From contig DASTLT010000079.1 of assembly GCA_035714625.1 (NCBI GenBank), forward strand, positions 1-19,030: a DNA stretch of 19,030 nt. Direction: 5' to 3'. Under the pieces are notes generated by a model. That model saw nothing but the letters and a program-made list of their open reading frames with translations, was not told the DNA's origin and did not search any database. Positions 1 through 5,946 of the stretch are shown here, one piece after another. Each line of letters begins with the position of its first letter. The stretch's first letter is position 1. The translations under genes were made by a program, and so were the position numbers. This stretch comes from GCA-003244245 sp035714625 (GTDB taxonomy: Bacteria > Actinomycetota > Actinomycetes > Mycobacteriales > Pseudonocardiaceae).

Positions 1-102
1 TGGTACAATACCGAGCGGCGGCATTCCAGCCTCGGAATGCTCAGTCCGGTTGAGTTCGAAGCCGTCACACCGCCCCACACGTCCACACAGGATGATCACT
101 AA
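1..102 (+). pseudogene. IS3-family transposase, C-terminal end (partial)
   Basis: The reading frame is open from the first base of the window to TAA at 100-102. It encodes 33 residues beginning WYNTERRHSSLG and continuing MLSPVEFEA. The pattern W-Y-N-x-x-R-x-H-S-x-L-G-x-x-S-P is the well-known end of the integrase (rve) domain of IS3-family OrfB transposases. The catalytic DDE residues would lie to the left, outside the window, so I cannot tell whether the element is intact. No host gene is read from this frame after the stop. Confidence 0.8.
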
Positions 103-116
103 CCCCACACCGTGGG

Positions 117-141
117 TGTCCGTGCTACGGGGTCAAGCTCA
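117..141 (+). mobile_element. Probable right terminal inverted repeat of the IS3-family element
   Basis: About 15 nt after the transposase stop lies TGTCCGTGCTACGGGGTCAA followed by GCTCA. It has the usual form of an IS3-family right end: TGTCC, a G-rich core, and a terminal CA. The left end is outside the window, so neither the repeat match nor the 3-4 bp target duplication can be checked. The exact boundary is an inference. Confidence 0.45.
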
Positions 142-163
142 TGATGGTGTTTGTTGTGCGTCT

Positions 164-450
164 GTGACGGTGGCTGCTGGCGTTGTCGCGGAGGCGGATG
201 CTGACGCGTGGTTGAGGGATGCCCTGGCTCGGGTATTGGAGGCGAACGAGCGGTGGGAGCGGCTGGCCACCGGAGTTGCGGGAGGAGAACGCCCGGCTGC
301 GGGAGGAGAACGCGCAGCGGGAGGCCGAACTCGAGCGGGTGTCGGCTGAGCTGGCGGTGTTGCGGCGGTTGGTGTTCGGGCGGTCCTGGGAGCGGGCGAG
401 GTCTGATGAGGGCGCTGGTGAGGATGAGTGCGTGGGGGGTGGGCAGTCGC
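164..450 (+). pseudogene. IS66-type transposase N-terminal fragment, frameshifted
   Basis: From a GTG at 164, one frame reads DADAWLRDALARVLEANE and then RWERLAT. The next frame continues ELREENARLREEN, then ERVSAELAVLRRLVFGRS and WERARSD. Joined, these match the leucine-zipper-like N-terminus of IS66-family (TnpC) transposases, which typically read LRRLLFGRSSER. The join needs removal of one G in the run at 271-273, so there is a +1 frameshift near 272. The zinc-finger and catalytic parts are missing; similarity fades after about 450, just ahead of the vapB gene. It is a dead remnant. The second frame runs on in phase into vapB, so an automatic call could fuse the two. Confidence 0.65.
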
Positions 451-509
451 GCTGCATTCCTCGCAGGGTCGCGGTATGTCGAGAGTGTTCCGACTGGTAT
501 GTTGATGGT

Positions 510-743
510 ATGAAGATTGCGGTATCCCTTCCGGAGGAGCAGGTAGTAGCTGCCCGACGCGCGGTGGCCGCTGGTCGCGCTCCCAGCGTGTCCGCCTACG
601 TGTCGGATGCGCTCGCTCGGGCCGAGCGGGAGAACTCTCTGGCCGAGCTGCTGGCGGACTTGGATCGCGAGCTCGGCGAGCCCAGTACCGCCGCACGTGC
701 CTGGGCAGAGCAGGAGCTTCGGCGTACCGGTTTGATCACATGA
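510..743 (+). CDS. VapB/ParD-like ribbon-helix-helix antitoxin
   Basis: This 77-residue protein begins MKIAVSLPEEQVVAARRAV, the short beta-strand plus helix of a ribbon-helix-helix (MetJ/Arc) DNA-binding domain. A GRAPSVSAYVSDALAR segment (second RHH helix) and an acidic C-terminal arm follow (about residues 40-77), the part expected to wrap the toxin. The frame is open back to 219, but that region is IS66 remnant, so I place the start at ATG 510. A -10-like TATGTT at 498-503 lies 6 nt before it, suggesting a leaderless mRNA. Three GGTATG copies (473, 496 and 507) could be operator half-sites. The stop overlaps the toxin start as ATGA (740-743). The family call is strong; the exact subfamily name is not. 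Confidence 0.8.
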   Translation: MKIAVSLPEEQVVAARRAVAAGRAPSVSAYVSDALARAERENSLAELLADLDRELGEPSTAARAWAEQELRRTGLIT

Positions 744-1135
744 CACCAGCGCTCGGTGGTCCTGGGCTCACACTGGACACTGGTGCGTTGATCGGGCTCG
801 AGCGGGGTGACGAACGCGTCCGCAGCCTGCTGCAGCGCGCGGTGACCGCCGGGATCCCCCTTGCCGTGCCCGCCGGGGTCGTAGCACAGGCATGGCGCGG
901 GGGTCCACGGCAAGCTCGGATCGCGCGACTACTGGCCGATCCGGACGTCCACGTTGTGGTGCTGGACGATCCCACCGCGCGGGCGGTGGGGGTGCTGGGC
1001 GCGCGGTGCGGTCACGACGACATTGTTGACGTCTCCGTGGCCCTGTGCGCCGCCGAGCGCGGGCAAGTGGTGCTCACCAGCGATCCCGAGGACGTCGCCG
1101 CGATAGATCCACGTCTGGCTCTTATTGTGCTGTAG
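740..1135 (+). CDS. vapC: PIN-domain ribonuclease toxin, VapC-like
   Basis: This is a 131-residue single PIN domain, the usual length for VapC toxins, which are Mg2+-dependent RNases inhibited by a cognate antitoxin. Acidic active-site residues are visible: D13 in LTLDTGALI, D93/D94 and D97 in GHDDIVDVSVALCA, and D115 in VLTSDPEDV. At the position where many VapCs have an acidic residue after VPAGVVA there is Q50 (VPAGVVAQAW). I recall the same variant in this actinobacterial subgroup, so it need not mean loss of activity. The gene overlaps vapB by 4 nt (ATGA), the standard toxin-antitoxin coupling. Its 3' end overlaps the convergent rsiG gene by 14 bp. Its place beside IS debris fits horizontal acquisition. 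Confidence 0.85.
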   Translation: MTPALGGPGLTLDTGALIGLERGDERVRSLLQRAVTAGIPLAVPAGVVAQAWRGGPRQARIARLLADPDVHVVVLDDPTARAVGVLGARCGHDDIVDVSVALCAAERGQVVLTSDPEDVAAIDPRLALIVL

Positions 1136-1748
1136 GTCCTGGCTCCCTGGGGGTGGGGGGGCGGGACTGCTCGGCAAGCAGGTCGTCCACCGAGGCATCG
1201 CCCCGGGCATAGCGGGCGCCGATCTCGGCGTTGAGCGCATCCATCACCTGTTGCACCTCGCGGCGGCGTTGCGACACCGAGGACTCTTCGGCGACGTAGG
1301 CGCGCAGCGCGCTCGCCAGTTCCGCGTCGGTGCGAGACTCGACGTCGGAGAGGGTGACGTCGGAGACCAGCGCCTCGATGTGGCGGCGGTGCGCCTCGGC
1401 CCGGGACGGCTCCACGGTCTGGAAGCGGCCCGAGCCCTTGGCCGGCCCCAGGGCGTTGTCGGCCAGGATGGTGGCCAGCTCGGCCATCACCGACGTCGTG
1501 GCACCCTGCTGCCTGCGCCGCTGCTCGGCGCGCACGATGTCGATCCGGGCGTGCAGTATCCGGCGCAGGTAGGACAGGTCGGTCTCTTCCTGCGCCGCCT
1601 CGTTCCGCCGGGCGCGTACCTCAGTCAGCGCAAGCCGGGCGAGCCCGGTGGCGTAATCGGGCGCCAGCACCCGGTCGATGCGTCGGCGTCCACCCGGGCG
1701 AACCTCGATCATGAGGTCATACTGAAGGATCGGTCTCGTCCGGGCCAC
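1122..1748 (-). CDS. rsiG: RsiG-like c-di-GMP-binding anti-sigma factor (AmfC/'aerial mycelium formation' family)
   Basis: This 208-residue protein has two long charged helices. It carries the RsiG cyclic-di-GMP signature E(x3)S(x2)R(x3)Q(x3)D. The second copy is exact: E155, S159, R162, Q166, D170. The first is E55, S59, R62, H66, D70, with His in place of Gln. Flanking text such as DLSYLRRILHARIDIVRAE is typical of the family. In Streptomyces, RsiG bound to c-di-GMP sequesters the sporulation sigma factor WhiG; the partner here is unknown. The gene follows the beta-keto acid cleavage gene by 9 bp. The start is GTG 1748, because a -10-like TAGTGT (1760-1755, overlapping the upstream stop) lies 6 nt before it; ATG 1712 is an alternative. 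The family assignment is confident, the sigma-binding role is inferred. Confidence 0.82.
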   Translation of the reverse strand: MARTRPILQYDLMIEVRPGGRRRIDRVLAPDYATGLARLALTEVRARRNEAAQEETDLSYLRRILHARIDIVRAEQRRRQQGATTSVMAELATILADNALGPAKGSGRFQTVEPSRAEAHRRHIEALVSDVTLSDVESRTDAELASALRAYVAEESSVSQRRREVQQVMDALNAEIGARYARGDASVDDLLAEQSRPPTPREPGPTAQ

Positions 1749-1757
1749 TTCTCGACA

Positions 1758-2603
1758 CTATCGGGCGTAATCTCCCTTTGCCACGCCGAGCAGGACCCGT
1801 CCCTCGTCCGCCGATAGCGGGGGGCGTTGGGCGATCCGGGCGAGTTCGGTCGCTCTGCCCACCAGTTCGGCGTTGCCGGTGACCGGCCGGCCGCGGGCGA
1901 AGCTCAGCGTGTCTTCCATCCCCACCCGCAGGTGCCCGCCCGCGCTGAGTGCGGCGAGGGCCACCGGCAGGTGGGCTCGGCCGATGCCGGTGGCCGAGAA
2001 GGTCGCAGTCGGGTCGAGCGCGGCCAGCGCGATGGTCGCAGCGACCAGGGTGGCCGCGTCCCCGGGCATACCACCCGGCACGCCCAGCACCAGGCCCACG
2101 TGCACATGGCCGCCGGCGGGACCGCCATGCTCACCGAGCAGCCGGCGCAGGCTGGCGAGCTGGCCCAGGTCGAAGATCTCGTACTCGGCCGCGATGCCGC
2201 GTTCCTGCATGCCGCGGTGCAGCGCGACGATGAACGGCCAGCGGTTGAGGAACACCTCGTCCCCGAAGTTGACCGTGCCCATCGTGCAGCTCGCCGCGTC
2301 GGGCAGCGCGTCGAGCACGGCGAGCCGGTCGGCCTCGGAGTCGGTGACCGCCCCGCCGGTGGACAGTTGCACGATCAGCCGGGTCTCGCGGCGCAGCGCG
2401 TGCACCGTCTCGCGTAGCCGGCCCGGGTCCAGCGTCGGGCGGGCGTCGTCGTCGCGGACGTGCAGGTGCACGACCGCGGCGCCGAGCTGCTCGCACTCCT
2501 GAGCGGTGCGCACCAGCTCGTCGAGGGTGACGGGCAGCTCGGGCACGTCGTTCTTGGCATGTTCCGCCCCGGTCGGCGCGACAGTGATCAGCGTCCCGGT
2601 CAT
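1758..2603 (-). CDS. Beta-keto acid cleavage enzyme (BKACE, DUF849 family)
   Basis: This 281-residue TIM-barrel enzyme belongs to the family of 3-keto-5-aminohexanoate cleavage enzyme. That family condenses a beta-keto acid with acetyl-CoA and releases acetoacetate plus a new CoA ester. The expected Zn and catalytic residues fall at the same positions as in Kce: E14 (TGAEHAKND), H46 and H48 (VVHLHVRD) and E230 (GMEDTL). Length is normal. No lysine-fermentation genes are nearby, so the substrate is unknown and probably not 3-keto-5-aminohexanoate. The start is ATG 2603, with a weak AGGA about 9 nt upstream. It lies 43 bp after the MOSC gene and 9 bp before rsiG, so it is probably part of the nur-to-rsiG transcription unit. 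Confidence 0.88.
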   Translation of the reverse strand: MTGTLITVAPTGAEHAKNDVPELPVTLDELVRTAQECEQLGAAVVHLHVRDDDARPTLDPGRLRETVHALRRETRLIVQLSTGGAVTDSEADRLAVLDALPDAASCTMGTVNFGDEVFLNRWPFIVALHRGMQERGIAAEYEIFDLGQLASLRRLLGEHGGPAGGHVHVGLVLGVPGGMPGDAATLVAATIALAALDPTATFSATGIGRAHLPVALAALSAGGHLRVGMEDTLSFARGRPVTGNAELVGRATELARIAQRPPLSADEGRVLLGVAKGDYAR

Positions 2604-2616
2604 ACCCTCGATCCTG

Positions 2617-2628
2617 GCACGGCCGTGC
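2617..2628. other. 12-bp perfect palindrome between the MOSC and BKACE genes
   Basis: GCACGGCCGTGC is a perfect dyad in the 43-bp gap between the MOSC stop and the BKACE start. With no loop and no T-tract it is a poor terminator. It may be a protein-binding site or chance in GC-rich DNA. Confidence 0.3.
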
Positions 2629-2646
2629 TGCTGGCCGCCGGAGCCG

Positions 2647-3288
2647 TCAGGTGCGGGCCAGCACCTGCTCGAGCTTGGTTCGCAGCTTCCTCGCCAGGGT
2701 GTCCTGGGCCAGCAGCAGACGTAGGCGGTCCGGGTCCGAGGGGCCGTGCATCAGGGCGCAGAACACCTCGCGCACCGTCACCCCGTGCTCGGGGACGGCC
2801 AGCCGCTGGATCGCATCTCCCGCGGCGACCCAGCCCGGTACCAGCACCCGCAGGTAGGTGCCCACATCGCCGCGGGCGGCGAAGCGCCGCACCCAGCGTG
2901 GCTGCTCGACGTGCCGGCCGAAGGTGCTGCAGGGGGTACGGGGTGCGGTGACCTCCAGGAGCAGTTGGGGACCCACCTGCCAGCGTTCGCCGACCACCGC
3001 GTCGGTGGTTGCCAGCCCGCGCAGCGTGAGGTTCTCGCCGAACCACCCCGGCGGCACCGGACGGCCCAGCTCGGCGGCCCAGCGCTGCGCCTCGGCTTCG
3101 GCGTAGGCGTAGACTGCCTGGTCAGGCCCGCCGTGATGGCGGATGTCGCACTGGGTGTCCCCGGCCAGCCCGAGCGGCCCCACGTGCACGGGTCCCGGTA
3201 CCGGGCGCTTGTCGATCGCCGTACGCCCCTTGTCGGCGTCCGGTTTGATGGCATGCACCACGCAGACCGCGACGACTGAAGCCGGCAC
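2647..3288 (-). CDS. MOSC-domain protein (YiiM-like)
   Basis: This 213-residue protein is one MOSC domain, named for the molybdenum-cofactor sulfurase C-terminus. Visible signatures are GDTQCDIRHHGGPDQAVYAY (about 43-62), GWFGENLT (81-88) and the conserved cysteine C120 in TAPRTPCSTF. That cysteine is thought to carry sulfur or ligate the molybdenum cofactor. YiiM-like members reduce N-hydroxylated compounds with a Mo cofactor; the substrate here cannot be read from sequence. The same frame is open far upstream, but that part is antisense to ygfZ. I chose GTG 3288, 8 nt after the ygfZ stop, with an AAGGGGA ribosome site only about 3 nt before it. GTG 3261 is an alternative start. Confidence 0.85.
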   Translation of the reverse strand: MPASVVAVCVVHAIKPDADKGRTAIDKRPVPGPVHVGPLGLAGDTQCDIRHHGGPDQAVYAYAEAEAQRWAAELGRPVPPGWFGENLTLRGLATTDAVVGERWQVGPQLLLEVTAPRTPCSTFGRHVEQPRWVRRFAARGDVGTYLRVLVPGWVAAGDAIQRLAVPEHGVTVREVFCALMHGPSDPDRLRLLLAQDTLARKLRTKLEQVLART

Positions 3289-3296
3289 CGGTCCCC

Positions 3297-4328
3297 TTAG
3301 GCCCGCAGCCGGCGCAGCGCCGCCCGGCCCGGTGGTTCCCCGGTGTCCGGTGGTACCGAATCGGGGTCCACCGACGCGGTGGCGTCCCCGGCGACCAGCG
3401 GGGTCTGCGGATCCACCGAGCGCTTGAGCAGGGCCAGGGCGATCGGGCCGAGCGCGTGGTGCATCACCACGGTGCCGACCCGCCCGACCACCCGTTCCCC
3501 GGCCCGCACCGGGTCCCCGGTGGCCGGCAGCGTCTCGGGTGACTCCAGGTGCAGCAGCACCATCCGCCGCGGCGGGCGGCCCAGGTTCGCCACCCGGGCC
3601 ACCGTCTCCTGGCCGCGGTAACAGCCCTTGTCCAGGTGTACTGCGGGGCCCACCCAGCCGACCTCGTGCGGGATGGCCCGCTCGTCGGTGTCCACGCCCA
3701 GCCGCGGGCGCAGCGCCGCCACCCGAAGGGCCTCGTAGGCCCAACTGCCGGCGGGTGCGGCGCCGGCCTCGACCAGCCGCTGCCAGGCGGCGGTCAGCTC
3801 GCTGCGGGGCACCAGCAGGTCGGCGTGCTCGGCGTCGGCGCGCTGGAACCCACCCAGGCTCCCGACCCGGTCGAGCACCTGCCCGGTGGCCGGGCCGAGC
3901 AGGGTCAGCACCGCCAGCTCCGGTGTCGCGTCCCGGGGCGTCACCTGGGACCAGAACACCATCTGCTGCAGGTAACTCAGCAACCCGACGGCCCGCCCGG
4001 GCTCGGTGTCCAGCCACACCGTCTGGTCGAGATGGGACACCACGGCGTGGTGCTCCACCCGGCCCTGGCCGTCGAGCACCAGCGTCTCGGTGTGCTGGCC
4101 CTCGCCGAGGGTGAGCAGATGCTGGGAGGTGAGGGTGTGCAGCCAGCTCAACCGGTCCGCACCCGGTACCGCCAGCACTCCGCGGTGCGAACGGTCCACC
4201 ACCACCACGTCGCGCTCGGCGGCGCGCTGCTCGCGCAGCGGGTCGCCGTGGTGCCAGGCCACTCCCGCATCAGGTGACCCCTCTGGCGGTGGCACCGCAC
4301 CGGGCAACTCCAGCAGGGGAGAGGTCAC
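3297..4328 (-). CDS. ygfZ: Folate-binding protein YgfZ/GcvT-like, Fe-S cluster maintenance
   Basis: This 343-residue protein is related to the glycine-cleavage T protein. Its diagnostic motif is KGCYRGQE at 234-241, with the conserved cysteine C236. YgfZ binds tetrahydrofolate and helps assemble or repair iron-sulfur clusters in certain enzymes. The N-terminal folate-binding region is recognisable in VLAVPGADRLSWLHTLTSQ (about 51-69), and the C-terminal barrel ends in a variable Pro-rich tail. The GTG start overlaps the nur stop as GTGA (4325-4328), so the two are likely translationally coupled. The MOSC gene follows 8 nt after its stop. Neighbouring nur and a pabC-like gene (folate pathway) matches an arrangement I recall from other actinobacteria. 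Confidence 0.9.
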   Translation of the reverse strand: MTSPLLELPGAVPPPEGSPDAGVAWHHGDPLREQRAAERDVVVVDRSHRGVLAVPGADRLSWLHTLTSQHLLTLGEGQHTETLVLDGQGRVEHHAVVSHLDQTVWLDTEPGRAVGLLSYLQQMVFWSQVTPRDATPELAVLTLLGPATGQVLDRVGSLGGFQRADAEHADLLVPRSELTAAWQRLVEAGAAPAGSWAYEALRVAALRPRLGVDTDERAIPHEVGWVGPAVHLDKGCYRGQETVARVANLGRPPRRMVLLHLESPETLPATGDPVRAGERVVGRVGTVVMHHALGPIALALLKRSVDPQTPLVAGDATASVDPDSVPPDTGEPPGRAALRRLRA

Positions 4329-4741
4329 GAAGCGTCTTCCGCCGCGGCGATGCAGGTGCGGCAGCGCCCGGACAGCGCCAGGTGGCTGGGGTCCAGCTCG
4401 AACCCGAACCGGTCCTGGAGCTGCGCGGTGAGCTCGATCAGCTCCTCAGTGGGCATCTCGGACACCTCCCCGCACTGGTGGCATACCAGGTGCACATGCT
4501 CGTGCGGCTGGGTGGAGTAGCTCGGCGCCCCGTGCCCCAGATGGGTGTGCCGGACCAGGCCCAGGCCCTCGAGCAGGTCGAGGGTCCGGTAGATGGTGGT
4601 GATGTTGACCGCCGGGGCGCTGCGCTGCACGTGGTCGCAGATCCGTTCCGGGGTGGCGTGCTGCAGTGCACGTACCGCGTCGAGCACGAGTTGTCGCTGG
4701 GGAGTCATGCGCATACCCCGGTCGTGCAACGTTCGGCGCAA
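4325..4741 (-). CDS. nur: Fur-family metalloregulator, Nur-like (nickel uptake regulator)
   Basis: This 138-residue winged-helix metal sensor reads MRMTPQRQLVLDAV, NITTIYRTLDLLEGLGLV and CHQCGEVSE. Aligned from memory with Streptomyces Nur, it keeps every metal ligand. M-site equivalents are H28 (Nur H33) and H80, H82, H84 (H86, H88, H90). D-site equivalents are H65, H67 (H70, H72) and the C-terminal His in DPSHLALSGRC (H126). Nur represses nickel uptake and Ni/Fe superoxide dismutase genes when nickel-bound. The frame is open to 5413, but the upstream part is antisense to pabC. I chose TTG 4741 because AGGAGG (4758-4753) lies 11 nt before it; ATG 4714 is the alternative. It is divergent from pabC with 48 bp between starts and coupled to ygfZ. 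Nur is favoured over Zur or Fur. Confidence 0.82.
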   Translation of the reverse strand: MRRTLHDRGMRMTPQRQLVLDAVRALQHATPERICDHVQRSAPAVNITTIYRTLDLLEGLGLVRHTHLGHGAPSYSTQPHEHVHLVCHQCGEVSEMPTEELIELTAQLQDRFGFELDPSHLALSGRCRTCIAAAEDAS

Positions 4742-4752
4742 GGTGGCATCCA

Positions 4753-4758
4753 CCTCCT
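4753..4758 (-). promoter_or_regulatory. Shine-Dalgarno deciding the nur TTG start
   Basis: On the minus strand AGGAGG reads 4758 to 4753, followed after 11 nt by TTG 4741. The overlapping GTG at 4753-4751 has no usable spacing from it. Confidence 0.55.
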
Positions 4759-4789
4759 CATGATATGCCCGGGCGTAGGGTGCGGGGGT

Positions 4790-5698
4790 GTGACCGACCG
4801 TGTTGTAGCCCTGCTGGGTGATGGTCTTGTCGACTCGCACGCTCCGTTGCTGCGGCCCGATGACCTGGGGGTGCTCCGCGGCGATGGGGTTTTCGAGACG
4901 GTCCTGGTGGTCGACGGGATCGCGGTGGAGCTGGCGGCGCACCTGGCCAGGCTGGCCCGCTCCGCCGCCATGCTCGATCTGCCTGCCCCCGACCTGGGGG
5001 CCTGGCGACGCTGCGTGCAGACCGTGATCGACGCCTGGGACGCGGGCCGCGAGATGGTGCTCCGGCTGGTCCTCACCCGCGGGCCCGAGACCTGCCCGCC
5101 GGGTCGAGGCACCGGTTCTGCGACCGGCTCGGGTGAGGGCGTGGTGACCGGTTACGCGATGGGCACCCCGGTCAGCCCCACCGTGCTGGCGCAGCGCCGG
5201 GATGGGGTGGCCGCGGTGACCCTGACCCGCGGCCTCGCCTCCGACCTCGCGGCGTCGTCCCCCTGGCTGCTGCTGGGCGCGAAGACGCTGTCCTATGCCA
5301 TGAACCTGGCCGCCGTGCGGCACGCCGAGCGCCTCGGCGCCCAGGACGTCGTGTTCACCGCGGTGGACGGGGCTGTGCTGGAGGGTCCGACGTCGACGGT
5401 GGTCGTCGCCCACGGCGGCAACCCACCCACCCTGTGCACCCCGCCGGCCGAGCTGGGCATCCTGCCCGGCACCACCCAGGCCGCGCTGTTCCGGTCCGCC
5501 CGCGCAGCCGGCTGGCCCACCCGGGTGGAGCCGCTGCGGGTACCGGATCTGCTCGCCGCCGACGGCGTGTGGCTGTGCTCGAGCATCCGGCTGCTCACCC
5601 GGGTGCGCACGCTGGACGCGTACCCGCTGCCGGACACCGGGCTGACCCCCCGGTTGCTGGGCCTGCTCCCGCTGCCCGCCCCCACCGGACGGGGCTGA
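4790..5698 (+). CDS. pabC: 4-amino-4-deoxychorismate lyase-like PLP enzyme (aminotransferase class IV)
   Basis: This 302-residue fold-type IV PLP protein has the N-terminal signature LGVLRGDGVFETVLV (about 26-40) and the Schiff-base lysine K165 in LLLGAKTLSYAMNLAA. EGPTSTVVV follows in the phosphate-binding region. PabC releases pyruvate from aminodeoxychorismate to give p-aminobenzoate for folate; branched-chain and D-amino acid aminotransferases share the fold. Its position next to nur, ygfZ and nitrobindin is one where mycobacteria carry a pabC-like gene, so I favour lyase over transaminase. The frame is open upstream to 4274, but that part is antisense to nur and ygfZ. GTG 4790 gives the normal N-terminus. 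An ATG at 4760 would add ten residues and overlap the nur ribosome site on the other strand. Confidence 0.8.
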   Translation: MTDRVVALLGDGLVDSHAPLLRPDDLGVLRGDGVFETVLVVDGIAVELAAHLARLARSAAMLDLPAPDLGAWRRCVQTVIDAWDAGREMVLRLVLTRGPETCPPGRGTGSATGSGEGVVTGYAMGTPVSPTVLAQRRDGVAAVTLTRGLASDLAASSPWLLLGAKTLSYAMNLAAVRHAERLGAQDVVFTAVDGAVLEGPTSTVVVAHGGNPPTLCTPPAELGILPGTTQAALFRSARAAGWPTRVEPLRVPDLLAADGVWLCSSIRLLTRVRTLDAYPLPDTGLTPRLLGLLPLPAPTGRG

Positions 5699-5714
5699 CT
5701 CCGCGCCTCGGGTA

Positions 5715-5750
5715 TTGCCGTTGCCGGGTTGGTCGCCGCCCGGTTAGCGT
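5715..5750 (+). promoter_or_regulatory. Promoter of a small-ORF/RNA locus
   Basis: TTGCCG occurs twice in tandem (5715-5720 and 5721-5726). The second copy lies 18 nt upstream of the -10 hexamer TAGCGT (5745-5750). This is a good housekeeping-sigma promoter for an actinobacterium. Transcription would begin near 5757, just before the 16S-complementary stretch. Confidence 0.5.
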
Positions 5751-5761
5751 GCAGGTACACG

Positions 5762-5780
5762 AGAAAGGAGGTGGTCCAGC
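5762..5780 (+). promoter_or_regulatory. Extended Shine-Dalgarno: 19-nt complement of the 16S rRNA 3' end
   Basis: AGAAAGGAGGTGGTCCAGC matches the reverse complement of the standard bacterial 16S 3' tail (AGAAAGGAGGTGATCCAGC) at 18 of 19 positions. The one difference (G5774) still allows a G-U pair. The core AAGGAGGT (5765-5772) lies 9 nt before a TTG start at 5782. Ordinary ribosome sites use 4-8 of these bases, so the length is exceptional. Confidence 0.7.
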
Positions 5781-5851
5781 GTTGAACGGCTATTGGACTC
5801 GTGAGGTGGCTGTCCGCTAGAGCCGCCGACGGCCGTGGAAGGGCCACCTCC
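5767..5851 (+). ncRNA. Competing RNA stems that can hide the strong ribosome site
   Basis: GGAGGTGGTCC (5767-5777) can form 11 pairs, one of them G-U, with GGGCCACCTCC (5841-5851), sequestering the Shine-Dalgarno. The same 3' strand (5843-5850) can instead form 8 perfect pairs with GAGGTGGC (5803-5810) inside the small ORF. The folds are mutually exclusive, an arrangement seen in attenuators. Some complementarity to a G-rich SD is expected by chance in GC-rich DNA, so the claim rests on covariation not yet tested. Confidence 0.4.
5782..5820 (+). CDS. Candidate 12-codon small ORF / leader peptide
   Basis: TTG at 5782 begins a 12-residue peptide, MNGYWTREVAVR, ending at TAG 5818-5820. It lies at the ideal 9 nt from an extremely strong ribosome site and behind a plausible promoter. 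I do not recognise the peptide. No regulatory codon run is obvious (single Tyr and Trp). No same-strand gene follows; the next gene, nitrobindin, is on the other strand. It is therefore either a free-standing small protein or RNA, or a leader whose target is not apparent. The internal segment GAGGTGGC (5803-5810) can pair with GCCACCTC (5843-5850), which links translation of this ORF to the RNA fold. Confidence 0.5.
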   Translation: MNGYWTREVAVR

Positions 5852-5867
5852 AGCAGGACGGTGTTCT

Positions 5868-5895
5868 CCGGGGGTTCTCCCGGCGGAACGCCGGG
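5868..5895 (+). ncRNA. Two alternative hairpins downstream of the small ORF
   Basis: CCCGGCG (5879-5885), loop GAA, CGCCGGG (5889-5895) is a perfect 7-bp hairpin. CCGGG (5868-5872) can also pair with CCCGG (5879-5883), which excludes the first hairpin. There is no T-tract. Either could act as an actinobacterial-type terminator or as part of a structured RNA. Confidence 0.4.
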
Positions 5896-5946
5896 CTTGC
5901 GAGAGGCGGCCGGCGAATCCAGGCAGTCACCCAGCCCCCGGGCTTC

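Noticed and set aside
1125..1817. Long open frame on the plus strand opposite rsiG
   Set aside because: It is a GC-rich shadow: low-complexity His/Gly/Arg text with no family resemblance, fully antisense to a recognised gene.
3289..4017. N-terminal extension of the MOSC frame through ygfZ
   Set aside because: The extension is Gly/Ala/Arg shadow sequence in another frame of ygfZ, and a start exists right after the ygfZ stop.
4718..4736. TGCAA...GCGCA motif resembling a Nur box inside the start of nur
   Set aside because: Spacing is six rather than five and the second half is poor; it lies within codons. Not strong enough to call an operator.
4742..5413. Long N-terminal extension of the Nur frame
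   Set aside because: It is antisense to pabC, has no recognisable domain, and a good AGGAGG-TTG start exists at 4741.
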